From VRUE01 sp033856275 (lineage in GTDB: Bacteria > Actinomycetota > Thermoleophilia > Solirubrobacterales > 70-9): a DNA stretch of 64,000 nt. The notes below the pieces were generated by a model. The model had not been told where the DNA came from. It was given only the letters and a program-made list of their open reading frames with translations, and did not search any database. The stretch is taken from assembly GCA_033856275.1 (NCBI GenBank), contig JAWVFJ010000016.1:1-64000 (forward strand). Reading direction: 5' to 3'. Positions within the stretch are counted from its first letter, which is position 1. Every line of letters starts with the position of its first letter. Made by a program: the position numbers and the translations under genes. Shown piece by piece: positions 35,567-44,053 of this stretch.

Positions 35567-35634
35567 GAGCGTGTGCGCAGGAGTCTGCGGACGCGCTTCG
35601 CGCTGAGTGTCCGCAGACTCCTGCGCACACGCTC
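35567..35634. repeat. Very long perfect hairpin (26-base arms)
   Basis: Arms 35567-35592 and 35609-35634 pair over 26 bases with no mismatch. The 16-base loop has its own small GCGC-TTC-GCGC stem. It lies between the end of the sdh operon (plus) and the end of the small coiled-coil gene (minus), so it may stop transcription from both sides. No T-tract is seen. Confidence 0.9.
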
Positions 35635-35732
35635 TTCTCGATTCGATACGGACTCAGGCGGGATACCGCCGCGATAAAGCTCGACTGGGATGACGGCTCA
35701 AAGCTGGGTAGCGAGCAGATTGCTGCTTCGCT

Positions 35733-35930
35733 TCAGAATCGAATCGCGACTATCGCGCCGCCGAATGCGGCGAGAATACTCGCGAGCGTAATGATCATCG
35801 CGTTCTGAAGCCGATCGAAACGGTTGTCGATGTGGTGCTGCAGGGCATCGACCCGATCTCGCACCGAATCGACTTGACCCGAGAGGTGATCGAGGCGGTT
35901 GTCGTTCCAGTTTGCTCTTGCCTGCTCCAT
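35733..35930 (-). CDS. Small coiled-coil membrane protein
   Basis: 65 residues: a predicted coiled coil (about 8-42, LDHLSGQVDSVRDRVDAL with heptad-like spacing) followed by one C-terminal membrane helix (IITLASILAAFGGAIVAI). ATG at 35930 is preferred over a TTG at 35954. The layout resembles short tail-anchored proteins of unknown function found in actinobacteria. It follows the antiporter gene on the same strand. Confidence 0.6.
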   Translation of the reverse strand: MEQARANWNDNRLDHLSGQVDSVRDRVDALQHHIDNRFDRLQNAMIITLASILAAFGGAIVAIRF

Positions 35931-35945
35931 TGCACAAGAGAGGCT

Positions 35946-35964
35946 AGCGGACAAAACGTTACGT
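35946..35964. repeat. Half copy of the TTTTGTCCC-type palindrome
   Basis: GCGGACAAAACGTTACGTG matches one arm of the hairpins at 40864-40897 and 52850-52894 (GGAC..AAAACGTT). No matching second arm was found next to it. It lies downstream of the antiporter gene. Confidence 0.5.
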
Positions 35965-35994
35965 GTAGCGCACGGAAGTGTGCTGGACGAATGA

Positions 35995-37194
35995 TTAGCT
36001 GCGCTGGTCGAGGCCGACTCGGCGGGCCAGCCATTGGGCGCCGACGGTGTCGGTCAGGCCGTGGGCGGCTATGGAGGCGATGATCGCTATTGCGGCGATG
36101 TCGAAGATCAGGTTGCTCTCGGCGACGTCGGACTTGAGGACGAAGAGGGCGAAGAGCATTGAGGCGACACCCTTGGGGCCGAACCAGGCCATGAAGAGCT
36201 TCTGGGGACGGGGGATGCCGGTTTTGACGAAGGAGAGCATCACAGCCAGGGGGCGGGCAATGAGCAGGGCGAAGACGACGAAGACGACCAGCGGCGGGAT
36301 GCTGTGGTGGAAGCCGGTGGCGACGATGAGGGCGCCGAAGACGAAGAAGGTGAGCACCTGCAGGATCGCGCTGGTGTTCTCGGCAAACTCGACGAAGCCC
36401 TCGGGCACGTCGCGCTCAGTCGCCGCCATCGCGATGCCACAGACGAAGGCGGCGATCAGGCCGTTGCCGATCGTCACGTCGGCGAGGCCGAAGGCGAAGA
36501 GGGCGAAGCCGATCGCGTAGATCCCCTCGTAGCGGGCGGTGAGGCCGCCGCCCGGCAGATGATGGTGCAAGCGCCCACCGAGTGCGCCAAGGCCGATGCC
36601 GACGGCGGCACCAAAGAGGGCCTCGCCGACCAGCTTCGCCGCTTCGCTTCCAGGGCCGCCACCCGGGCCGGCGAGGACGAGAAAGAAGAGGACGAAGGGG
36701 AGCGCGAGTCCGTCATTGAGGCCGGACTCGAGATTGAGCGTGTGGCGGACCGAGGCCGGCACGATGCGCGAGGTCACGACTGCCGAGGTGACGACCGGGT
36801 CGGTCGGTGAGAGCACTGCCGCCAGCAGCAGCGCCTCGGCCCAGCTGAGGTCGGGGAAGAGCGCCTTCGCGGCCAACCCCAGCAGCGCCATCGTGATCGG
36901 CATCGCGATCACCAGCGCCCGTGCCACCGGGCTCCAGTGCCGCCGCAGCAGCTCACGCTCGACGAACATCCCGTCGGAGAACAGGGTGAGAATCAGCGCC
37001 AGCTCGACAAGCTCAACGATTGATTGGTCGCCGGCTTCGACGTCGACGACACCGACAGCGGCGAGAAGGATCCCCAGCGCCACAGACAACACGGAAGCCG
37101 AAAGCACAGTGCCCTTCATCACCCCCGAGAGCGCCGCCACCGCCGTGAGCAGCCCACCGAAGATCAGAACCGCGTCGCCAAAGCCGATGCCCAT
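35995..37194 (-). CDS. CPA1-family sodium/proton antiporter (NhaP type)
   Basis: A 399-residue protein with about 12 membrane helices. LSPTDPVVTSAV holds the Asp of the CPA family transport motif, and LESGLNDGLALPFVLFF the ND motif of CPA1 exchangers. GPKGVASMLFALF follows. It moves Na+ (or K+) out in exchange for protons. It stands alone, with a repeat-rich gap upstream that separates it from asd. Confidence 0.88.
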   Translation of the reverse strand: MGIGFGDAVLIFGGLLTAVAALSGVMKGTVLSASVLSVALGILLAAVGVVDVEAGDQSIVELVELALILTLFSDGMFVERELLRRHWSPVARALVIAMPITMALLGLAAKALFPDLSWAEALLLAAVLSPTDPVVTSAVVTSRIVPASVRHTLNLESGLNDGLALPFVLFFLVLAGPGGGPGSEAAKLVGEALFGAAVGIGLGALGGRLHHHLPGGGLTARYEGIYAIGFALFAFGLADVTIGNGLIAAFVCGIAMAATERDVPEGFVEFAENTSAILQVLTFFVFGALIVATGFHHSIPPLVVFVVFALLIARPLAVMLSFVKTGIPRPQKLFMAWFGPKGVASMLFALFVLKSDVAESNLIFDIAAIAIIASIAAHGLTDTVGAQWLARRVGLDQRS

Positions 37195-37218
37195 CCAAGT
37201 CTTATATGTGCTCGGCTA

Positions 37219-37319
37219 CTGACGAGGTCCAGACGGTCGTCAGGCAAGGACGCAGGGAGCCCGAATAGCAGCGCTATTCGGGCGACTGAGGACGCCGCAT
37301 GGCGGCGCCTGGGACCGTC
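37219..37319. repeat. Nested inverted repeats between asd and the antiporter gene
   Basis: Three inverted repeats overlap: CTGACG/CGTCAG (37219-37243), an outer GACGGTC/GACCGTC pair (37232-37319), and a central GCCCGAATAG-CAGCG-CTATTCGGGC hairpin (37259-37283). GGACGC/GACGCC also flank the centre as near direct repeats. The region is downstream of asd and upstream of the antiporter. Confidence 0.7.
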
Positions 37320-38352
37320 AGTTGGCGAGTAGGTTCCGCTCGATCAGCAGCTCGGCTACCTGGACGGCGTTGGTGGCGGCGCCCTTGCGCAGGTTGTCGC
37401 CGGCGACCCAGAGGTTGAGGGTGCGCTCCTGGTCGGGGTCGCGGCGGACGCGGCCGACGAGGACCTCGTCGCGGCCGGCTGCATCGATCGCCATCGGGTA
37501 GGCGCCGGCCGCGGGATCGTCGACGACGATCACGCCCGGCGCATCGGCGAGCAGGGCGCGGCAGTCCTCCGGCGTCAGGTCCTCCTTGGTGCGCACGTTG
37601 ACCGACTCCGAGTGACCGCTGATCACGGGTACGCGGGCACAGGTGGCGGAGATCGCCACCTCGTCGCCGATCTCGAGGATCTTGCGCGTCTCGGCCATCA
37701 CCTTGCGCTCCTCGGTGGTGTAGTCGTCGCCATCCTTGAAGACCTCGACCTGGGGCAGCACGTTGAAGGCGATCTGGTGCGGGTAGATGCTCGGCGGCGG
37801 CACCTCTTCCCCCGCCAGCGCCGCCCGCGACTGGGCGAGCAGCTCCTCGATCGCGCGCTGGCCGGTGCCGGAGACCGCCTGGTAGCTGGAGACGACGAGG
37901 CGCTCGAGACCGACCGCGCGGTGGATCGGCGCCAGCGCCATCATTGCCACCATCGTCGTGCAGTTGGGGTTGGCAACGATCCCTTTATGGCCCGCGGCGG
38001 CATCCGGGTTGACGCCGGCGACGACCAGCGGCACGTCGTCGTGCATGCGCCAGTAGCTGGTGTTGTCGACGACGACGGCGCCGGCATCGACCAGCTTCGG
38101 CGCCCACTCGGCGCTGACCGAGCCGCCGGCCGAGGAAAGAACGATGTCGAGGTCCTGGATCGTCTCCGGGCTTAGCGGCCGGCACTCCAGGGTCGAGCCG
38201 TTCCACTCGATCTGGCGGCCGGCCGAGCGCCCGGAAGCGAAGGGAACCACCTCAGAGGCGGGGAAATCGCGTTCGGCGAGGATCTCGAGGATGGTCGAAC
38301 CGACGGCCCCGGTGGCGCCCAAAACTCCAACTCTGTAGCCGTCGCCAGCCAT
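37318..38352 (-). CDS. asd: Aspartate-semialdehyde dehydrogenase
   Basis: Reduces aspartyl phosphate to the semialdehyde in the lysine/threonine/methionine and diaminopimelate pathways. The 344 residues include GVLGATGAVGSTILEIL (NADP loop), ANPNCTTMVAMMALAP with the catalytic Cys, YQAVSGTGQRAIEEL, and the His in ISGHSESVNV. It lies 23 bases downstream of lysC on the same strand, so the first two steps of the pathway are co-transcribed. Confidence 0.96.
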   Translation of the reverse strand: MAGDGYRVGVLGATGAVGSTILEILAERDFPASEVVPFASGRSAGRQIEWNGSTLECRPLSPETIQDLDIVLSSAGGSVSAEWAPKLVDAGAVVVDNTSYWRMHDDVPLVVAGVNPDAAAGHKGIVANPNCTTMVAMMALAPIHRAVGLERLVVSSYQAVSGTGQRAIEELLAQSRAALAGEEVPPPSIYPHQIAFNVLPQVEVFKDGDDYTTEERKVMAETRKILEIGDEVAISATCARVPVISGHSESVNVRTKEDLTPEDCRALLADAPGVIVVDDPAAGAYPMAIDAAGRDEVLVGRVRRDPDQERTLNLWVAGDNLRKGAATNAVQVAELLIERNLLAN

Positions 38353-38375
38353 CGATCCGAGTATGACGGCCCGGC

Positions 38376-39680
38376 TCAGCCGCTGACGGTGGGGCGGTGC
38401 TCGGCGCCAGCGGGGTCTTCGGGCCGCACCGCGTCGGCGCCCAGCTCGAAGGCCGTGTGCAGCGCGCGCACGGCGTCGGGGACTTGCTCGGCCGAGATGA
38501 CGCAGGAGATCTTGATCGGCGAAGTGGAGATCATCTCGATGTTGATCCGCTCGCGGCCGAGCACCTCGAAGACCTTGGCGGCGACCCCGGGGTGCGAGCG
38601 CATGCCGGCACCGATGATCGAGACCTTGCCGATGCGATCGTCGGTGCGCACCCCCTCGCTGACGCCCTCGCCGAGCGCCGCCAGGGTGTCGGTCGCCGTG
38701 GTCAACTCGGAGCGGTCGATCGTGAAGGAGAGATCGGCGAGCTCGTCGTCGCCTACCGGCTCGTTCTGGATGATCACGTCGACGTTGATGCCGGCATCTG
38801 CCAGCGCCTGGAAGATTTCGCCGGCGACGCCGGGCTCGTCGCGGATGCCGACCAGGGTCACGCGCGCCTCGTCGACGGAGTGGGTCACTGCTGTAACGAA
38901 GGGTTGCTCCATGGTCACCTGCTCGCTCTCGTCCTCGCTGACGACGAGGGTACCGGGGCCATCCTCGAAGCTGCTGCGGCAGTGGATGCGGACGCCGTGG
39001 TTGCGCGCGTACTCAACCGAGCGCAGCTGCAGGACCCTGGCACCCGAAGCCGCCATCTCGAGCGTCTCCTCGAAGGTCGCAATCGGGATCTTGCGAGCGT
39101 CGGGGACGATGCGCGGGTCGGCACTGAAGACGCCGGCGACGTCGGTGTAGATCTCGCAGACGTCTGCGTCCAGCGCCGCGGCAAGCGCCACTGCGGTCGT
39201 GTCGGAGCCGCCTCGCCCGAGCGTGGTCACATCGTGGCTCTCGGTCGAGACACCCTGGAAGCCGGCGACGAGGACGATGTGGTCCTCCTCCAGGGCTTCG
39301 CGGATGCGGTCGGCGCGCACGTCGATGATCCGCGCCTTGGTATGGGAGGAGTCGGTGACGATGCCGGCCTGGGACCCGGTAAGCGAGATCGCCTTGTGGC
39401 CCATGTCGTGAATCGCCATCGCGCACAGCGCACAGGAAATTCGCTCGCCGGTGGAGAGCAGCATGTCCATCTCTCGTGGCTCCGGGCGGTCGGAGATCTC
39501 TAGCGCCTGGGCGACCAGTTCGTCGGTGGTCTTGCCCCGCGCCGAGAGCACCGCCACGGCGCGCTTGCCAGCCTCGCGGGCGGCGACGATGCGGCGGGCG
39601 GCGCGCTTGATCTGCTCGGCACCGGCGACCGAAGTGCCGCCGAACTTCATCACCACCGTGTTGGATCCCTGCTCAGACAT
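38376..39680 (-). CDS. lysC: Aspartate kinase
   Basis: Phosphorylates aspartate, the first step of the aspartate family pathway. The 434 residues start MSEQGSNTVVMKFGGTSVAG; they have FQGVSTESHDVTTLGRGGSDTTAVALA (split: TLGRGGSDT is the aspartate site) and two C-terminal ACT domains (from about 285) for feedback by lysine or threonine. The ATG at 39680 fits family alignment; the longer frame upstream is not used. The gene leads an operon with asd. Confidence 0.95.
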   Translation of the reverse strand: MSEQGSNTVVMKFGGTSVAGAEQIKRAARRIVAAREAGKRAVAVLSARGKTTDELVAQALEISDRPEPREMDMLLSTGERISCALCAMAIHDMGHKAISLTGSQAGIVTDSSHTKARIIDVRADRIREALEEDHIVLVAGFQGVSTESHDVTTLGRGGSDTTAVALAAALDADVCEIYTDVAGVFSADPRIVPDARKIPIATFEETLEMAASGARVLQLRSVEYARNHGVRIHCRSSFEDGPGTLVVSEDESEQVTMEQPFVTAVTHSVDEARVTLVGIRDEPGVAGEIFQALADAGINVDVIIQNEPVGDDELADLSFTIDRSELTTATDTLAALGEGVSEGVRTDDRIGKVSIIGAGMRSHPGVAAKVFEVLGRERINIEMISTSPIKISCVISAEQVPDAVRALHTAFELGADAVRPEDPAGAEHRPTVSG

Positions 39681-39741
39681 GGACGATTGAGGATAAGCGC
39701 TCGCTAAAGGCAGCGGTGTGGGAAACCGATGAGTCTCCAGC

Positions 39742-40851
39742 GTGGAGCCGAGTACTACCGAAATGCCGATGGTGCTGCCGGGGGCCGGGGGCGCGGACCG
39801 CGACGAACGCCTGCTCGTCGCCAGCCGCATCTCCTCTTACCTCGCGCGGGCACACACGATTGCCAGCGTGGCGACGATCGCCGTGCAGCAGCTGCACGAG
39901 TCCTTCCACTACTACCTTGCCGTCGTGCAGCGACTCGATCCCGACGGCTCGCTGCGCGTCGTCGCCGGCGCCGGCCCCCTCGCCGACGAGGTCGACGACT
40001 TCCTCGCCATGGAGCAGCCGGTTGAGGTTGGAGTCAACGGGCGCGTCGCGCGCACCGGCGAGCCGGCGATGGTCAACGACACCCGCCTCGACTCCGACTA
40101 CCTGCACCGCAACCGCCGCACCGACCCCGGCTCGGAGCTCTCGCTGCCGATCCGCGTCGCCGGCACGATCTGGGGCGTGATGAACCTCGAGCAGGAGGAA
40201 CCGGGCGCCTTTGCCGACGAGGACCTGTTGCTGGCCCACATCGTCGCCGGACAGCTCGGCTCGGCGATCTACCGCTGCCAACTGGTCGACGAGCTCGAGG
40301 GCGCTTTCCTGACCACGCTGGGGGTGCTCGCCGACGCGGTCGAGCTGCAGGACGCTTACACCGCCGACCATGCCAACGAGGTGGCCGAACTGGCCGTCGC
40401 GGTCGGCAAACGGATGGGCATCGCCGGCCCCGAGTTGGATCGGCTCCGCTACGGGGCGCTTCTGCACGACGTCGGCAAGATCGGCGTACCGGGCGAGATG
40501 CTGCGCAAGGCCGGTCCGTTGAGCGCCGAGGAGCGCGAGAAGATGGACGCCCACACAGCGATCGGCGCCCGCATGCTGGAGCGCATCCCCTTCCTCGCCC
40601 CGGTGGCGCCACTGGTCCGCTCCGCCCACGAGCGCGTCGACGGGGGTGGCTACCCGGACGGGCTCGCCGGCGAGGAAATTCCCCGCGGGGCGATGATCAT
40701 CGCCACCTGCGACGCCTACCACGCAATGACCTCAGACCGCTCCTATCGCCAGGCAATGCCGAAGGACGCGGCGATCCGAGAGTTGGGGGCCGGAGCGGGC
40801 ACGCAGTTCGACGCCAGCGTGGTCGCGGCGCTCGTCGCCGAGTTGGGATAA
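39742..40851 (+). CDS. GAF and HD-GYP domain phosphodiesterase
   Basis: 369 residues: a GAF domain (about 25-165) followed by an HD-GYP domain (about 185-369). HDVGKIGVP near 242 and HERVDGGGYPDG near 296 hold the metal-binding HD and the GYP motif. The usual second His before HER is Ala (AHER), a small change. It probably hydrolyses cyclic di-GMP under control of a small ligand bound by GAF. The start is GTG at 39742 or ATG at 39763; neither has a strong ribosome site. It is divergent from lysC. Confidence 0.85.
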   Translation: MEPSTTEMPMVLPGAGGADRDERLLVASRISSYLARAHTIASVATIAVQQLHESFHYYLAVVQRLDPDGSLRVVAGAGPLADEVDDFLAMEQPVEVGVNGRVARTGEPAMVNDTRLDSDYLHRNRRTDPGSELSLPIRVAGTIWGVMNLEQEEPGAFADEDLLLAHIVAGQLGSAIYRCQLVDELEGAFLTTLGVLADAVELQDAYTADHANEVAELAVAVGKRMGIAGPELDRLRYGALLHDVGKIGVPGEMLRKAGPLSAEEREKMDAHTAIGARMLERIPFLAPVAPLVRSAHERVDGGGYPDGLAGEEIPRGAMIIATCDAYHAMTSDRSYRQAMPKDAAIRELGAGAGTQFDASVVAALVAELG

Positions 40852-40863
40852 ACGCCCGGCCGT

Positions 40864-40897
40864 AACGTTTTCTGGTCCCTATGGGACGAAAAACGTT
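40864..40897. repeat. TTTTGTCCC-type hairpin between convergent genes
   Basis: AACGTTTT then GTCCC-TAT-GGGAC then AAAACGTT, with a small internal loop. It shares 13 bases (AAAACGTTGCACC) at its right end with the hairpin at 52850-52894. It lies between the HD-GYP gene and the convergent 80-residue gene. Confidence 0.75.
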
Positions 40898-40912
40898 GCA
40901 CCTGAGCGGGGC

Positions 40913-41155
40913 CTACTCGGCGCCGCCAGCGCCACCAAGGTTGCCGAGCATCGCGTGCTCGGCCATGCGGATCAGCCCGAGCGCCATGTGAGGGCGCATA
41001 TCGCTGGTACGCACCCGCACATGAGAGCCATGCGGGCCGATCACCTCGACGATCGTGCAAACGTCGCCGATCTGGCAGTCCTCGCCGTAGTCGGCTTCGA
41101 GAGCCTCCATCTGAGCGGTCACCACCTGGCCCATCTTGCTCTGGTCGATCGGCAT
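40913..41155 (-). CDS. Small hypothetical protein
   Basis: 80 residues, acidic, with a compact beta-rich middle (QIGDVCTIVEVIGPHGSHVRVRTS) and no membrane helix. ATG at 41155 is the only good start. The family is unknown. It is divergent from the PadR gene with a 69-base gap that holds the palindromic operator, so PadR may also control it. Confidence 0.6.
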   Translation of the reverse strand: MPIDQSKMGQVVTAQMEALEADYGEDCQIGDVCTIVEVIGPHGSHVRVRTSDMRPHMALGLIRMAEHAMLGNLGGAGGAE

Positions 41156-41196
41156 TGCTTTGCAGACTACATGTGATCCAGTTCACACTTTTAGAT

Positions 41197-41215
41197 ATAT
41201 CTATCCGATATATGT
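41197..41215. promoter_or_regulatory. PadR-type palindromic operator
   Basis: ATATATC-TATCC-GATATAT is a perfect 7-base-arm palindrome in an AT-rich patch, and CTACAT (41169-41174) with ATGTAG (41214-41219) form a second, wider inverted repeat. AT-rich dyads are the usual PadR sites. It lies directly before the padR start and between divergent genes. Confidence 0.7.
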
Positions 41216-41224
41216 AGTGGGGGT

Positions 41225-41767
41225 ATGGAGCTCAGTCCGACCGCCTATGTGATCCTCGGCATGGTCAGCCGCGAGGCGCGCTCGGGCTATGAGATCAAGG
41301 CCGCCGTCGACAACTCGACCCGCTTCTTTTGGGCCGCTAGCTACGGACAGATCTACCCCGAGCTGAAGCGGCTCTCCGAGGCGGAGTTGGTCGAGGGGAT
41401 CGACTCCCCACGGGGAGAGCGCAAGCGGACCGTTTACGCGATCACGGCCGACGGCGAGGCGGAGTTGAAGGACTGGCTGCGCCAGCCGCCGGAGACGGCG
41501 GAGATGCGCGAAGAAGGTTTGCTGAAACTGTTCTTTGCCGACATCCTCCCCCCCGAGGAGGCAGTGGAGACGCTACGGGCGATGCGCCGGCATCGGCTCG
41601 AGCTGGCGGCCCGTCTACGCGGCATGGAATCGATGACCTTGGAGAAGGACCCCTTCTCGCTGATGGTGCTGCAGGGGGGGATCGAGTTCAACGAGTGGTT
41701 CGCAGACTGGTGCGAGCGGATGGAGACACGCCTCCTCGCCACCGCCCAGCCCGAAAGGAGCAGCTGA
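41225..41767 (+). CDS. PadR-family transcriptional regulator
   Basis: A 180-residue repressor: an N-terminal winged helix (about 5-80; AYVILGMVSREARSGYEIKAAVDNS, split as AYVILGMVSREARSGYE and IKAAVDNS; FFWAASYGQIYPELKRL) and a C-terminal helical dimerisation domain typical of the long PadR class (PF10400-like). The stop overlaps the start of the MMPL gene, so regulator and pump form one operon. It presumably responds to the pump's substrate; the ligand is unknown. Confidence 0.9.
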   Translation: MELSPTAYVILGMVSREARSGYEIKAAVDNSTRFFWAASYGQIYPELKRLSEAELVEGIDSPRGERKRTVYAITADGEAELKDWLRQPPETAEMREEGLLKLFFADILPPEEAVETLRAMRRHRLELAARLRGMESMTLEKDPFSLMVLQGGIEFNEWFADWCERMETRLLATAQPERSS

Positions 41768-43914
41768 TGTTCGACTCACTGGCCCGCCTCGCCGATGGCA
41801 ACGCCCGCCGCATCGGGATCTTCGCGATTTTCTTCTTTCTCGCCGCCGCCGCCATCGGAGGCGGTGTGGCGAGCCGCCTCGACCCCTACGGCGCGGACGA
41901 TCCGACGACGGAGACGGTGAAGTCGCGAGAACGGCTCGAGGACGCCGGCCTGCGCATTCCGGCGGTGTTCGTGGTGGTCGAAAACGCCCCGGTGGCCGTG
42001 CCCGCGACGCGGGCCCGGGTCGAGGCACTGGAGCAGCGCGTGCGCCGCCGTGCCGACGTCAAGTCGGTGACCGGTTTCTACGACACCAAATCCCCCGTTT
42101 TCGTCTCCAAGGACAGGCGATCGACCTACTTCGCCGTCGCCCTGCACCCAACCGGAGACAAGCAATGGCAGGAAGCCGGTGCCGATATCGCCGACTCGCT
42201 CGCCAATCGGCCCGGCGTCGTCGTCGGCGGCGGGGCCGTCGCCCAAGAGCAGGTCAACAAGCAGGTCGAGAAGGACTTGCGTACGGCGGAGATGCTCGCC
42301 TTCCCGCTGCTTTTCCTGCTCTCTTTTCTCTTCTTCCGCAGCCTCGTCGCCTCACTGCTGCCGCTGATGATCGGTGGCCTGGCGATCGTCGGCACCTTTC
42401 TGATCCTGCGCCTCGCCAGCGAGGTCGGCTCGATCTCGATCTTCGCCCTCAACCTGACCACGGCGCTCGGGCTGGGCCTGGCGATCGACTACAGCCTCTT
42501 CGTCGTCTCGCGCTATCGCGAGGAGATCGCCAAGGACGGGCCTGGTCTGGCGGCGATGCGACGCGTGCTCGCGACAGCAGGGCGCACGGTCTTCTTCTCC
42601 TCGTTGACGGTCAGCGCGGCGCTCGCCTCGCTGCTCGTCTTCCCGCAGCGCTTCCTTTATTCGATGGGCCTCGGCGGGGCCCTGGTGGCGCTCTTCGCCG
42701 CGCTGATCTCGCTGACCGTGCTGCCCGCCGTGCTGACCCTGCTCGGCACCCGCGTCAACTCGCTGGCGCCGCGCTTCCTACAGCGCCGCGCCGTGGCCGA
42801 TACACGGTCCGACGAGAGCGGCTTCTGGTATCGGCTCTCCCGCTTCGTCATGCGCCGGCCGGTGCCGGTGGCGACCATCAGCGCCGCCCTGCTGATCGTG
42901 ATGGGCATCCCCTTCTTCGGGATCAAGTTCGACACCGTCGACCCCACTGTGCTGCCGACCTCGGCCAGCGCCCGCCAGGCTTACGACACGGTGAGCAACA
43001 AGTTCCCGCCGTACCGCGAGTCGCCGATCTGGGTCGACGTCGAAGGCGGCGGACCGCGTGCGGCGGCGCAATTCGCGGCGCGGGTGCGGCGCGTCAACGG
43101 AGTTGCAGAAGTCAACCCGCCTCAGCCTCTCCGCGGTGATGTCACGGCGATTCAGGTCACCTCGTCCCACCCGTTCGTCTCGGAGGCCAGCCAGGCGACG
43201 GTGAAGCGGATCCGCGCCCTGCAGCCACCGCCCGGGGCGACGACTTTGGTTGGCGGGGCTACCGCCGATTTCATCGACCTGCAGAGCAGCCTCGTCCGCC
43301 ACCTGCCGATCGTGCTGGGGATCATCATCGTGGCGACGCTGACGATCCTTTTCCTGATGACCGGCTCGGTGATCCTGCCGATCAAGTCGTTGCTGATGAA
43401 CTTCCTCAACCTCAGCGCCGTCTTCGGCCTGCTGGTGCTGATCTTCCAGGACGGCCGCCTCGAGGGCTTCCTCGACTACTCGAGCCCGGGCGCGATCGAG
43501 CAGACGATGCCGATCCTGCTCTTCGCGGTCGCCTTTGGCCTCTCCACCGACTACGCCGTCTTCCTGCTCTCGCGGATCAAGGAGGCGCGCGACAACGGCG
43601 CCTCCGATTCCGAGTCGGTGGCGATCGGCCTCGAGCGGACCGGCCGCATCGTCACCGCCGCCGCCCTGCTCTTTGCCGTAGCGATGTGTGCCTTTGCCAC
43701 CTCCCAAGTCATCTTCATCAAGGAGAACGGCGTCGGCACTGCGCTCGCCGTTCTGATCGACGCCAGCATCATTCGCGCCCTCCTGGTTCCGTCGCTGATG
43801 GAGCTTCTTGGCAAGTGGAATTGGTGGGCGCCTAAGCCGCTCCGCCGCTTGCACGAGCGCTTCGGGATCAGCGAGACGTCGTCGCTATCAGGGCCGCAGC
43901 CGGAGAAGACCTGA
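41767..43914 (+). CDS. MMPL-family RND transporter under PadR control
   Basis: A 715-residue pump with two repeats of one plus five membrane helices. GLGLAIDYSLFVVSRYREE in the first repeat and GLSTDYAVFLLSRIKEARD in the second are the paired MMPL relay motifs. ATG at 41767 overlaps the padR stop (TGATG). It is a second MMPL in the window, more distant from the TetR-linked one than simple duplication would suggest. Likely substrates are lipids or hydrophobic drugs. Confidence 0.9.
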   Translation: MFDSLARLADGNARRIGIFAIFFFLAAAAIGGGVASRLDPYGADDPTTETVKSRERLEDAGLRIPAVFVVVENAPVAVPATRARVEALEQRVRRRADVKSVTGFYDTKSPVFVSKDRRSTYFAVALHPTGDKQWQEAGADIADSLANRPGVVVGGGAVAQEQVNKQVEKDLRTAEMLAFPLLFLLSFLFFRSLVASLLPLMIGGLAIVGTFLILRLASEVGSISIFALNLTTALGLGLAIDYSLFVVSRYREEIAKDGPGLAAMRRVLATAGRTVFFSSLTVSAALASLLVFPQRFLYSMGLGGALVALFAALISLTVLPAVLTLLGTRVNSLAPRFLQRRAVADTRSDESGFWYRLSRFVMRRPVPVATISAALLIVMGIPFFGIKFDTVDPTVLPTSASARQAYDTVSNKFPPYRESPIWVDVEGGGPRAAAQFAARVRRVNGVAEVNPPQPLRGDVTAIQVTSSHPFVSEASQATVKRIRALQPPPGATTLVGGATADFIDLQSSLVRHLPIVLGIIIVATLTILFLMTGSVILPIKSLLMNFLNLSAVFGLLVLIFQDGRLEGFLDYSSPGAIEQTMPILLFAVAFGLSTDYAVFLLSRIKEARDNGASDSESVAIGLERTGRIVTAAALLFAVAMCAFATSQVIFIKENGVGTALAVLIDASIIRALLVPSLMELLGKWNWWAPKPLRRLHERFGISETSSLSGPQPEKT

Positions 43915-43919
43915 TCGAG

Positions 43920-43987
43920 TTGTACGTTTAAAATACTGTGATATTTATAAGTACTCCCGATCCATAGCATTGGAGGGAGGTGCCGCA
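43920..43987 (+). promoter_or_regulatory. AT-rich promoter and leader of the 19-residue peptide gene
   Basis: TTGTAC at 43920-43925 and an AT run ATATTTATAAG around 43941-43951 could be -35 and -10 boxes (about 17 bases apart). AATACT and AGTACT form a loose dyad around them. A GGAGGGAGG ribosome site ends 7 bases before the ATG. The AT-richness stands out sharply from both neighbours. Confidence 0.5.
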
Positions 43988-44047
43988 ATGAAGATTGTCA
44001 AGGAGAGCCCCGTCGTGCCCCTTATCTCGACCACCAAGACGTCCTGA
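43988..44047 (+). CDS. Stand-alone 19-residue peptide
   Basis: The frame encodes MKIVKESPVVPLISTTKTS. It has its own AT-rich promoter-like region, a near-perfect ribosome site GGAGGGAGG at ideal 7-base spacing, and a 12-base-arm terminator hairpin directly after the stop. That is the full layout of a real short gene. The sequence has a charged start, a hydrophobic middle and a Ser/Thr/Lys tail. No family is recognised, and no modifying enzyme gene lies next to it. It could be a signalling or precursor peptide, or a small regulatory transcript. Translation and function are inferred. Confidence 0.55.
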   Translation: MKIVKESPVVPLISTTKTS

Positions 44048-44053
44048 TCGGGA

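Noticed and set aside
38397..39503. A long plus-strand open frame over lysC
   Set aside because: Antisense to a well-supported aspartate kinase; no domain.
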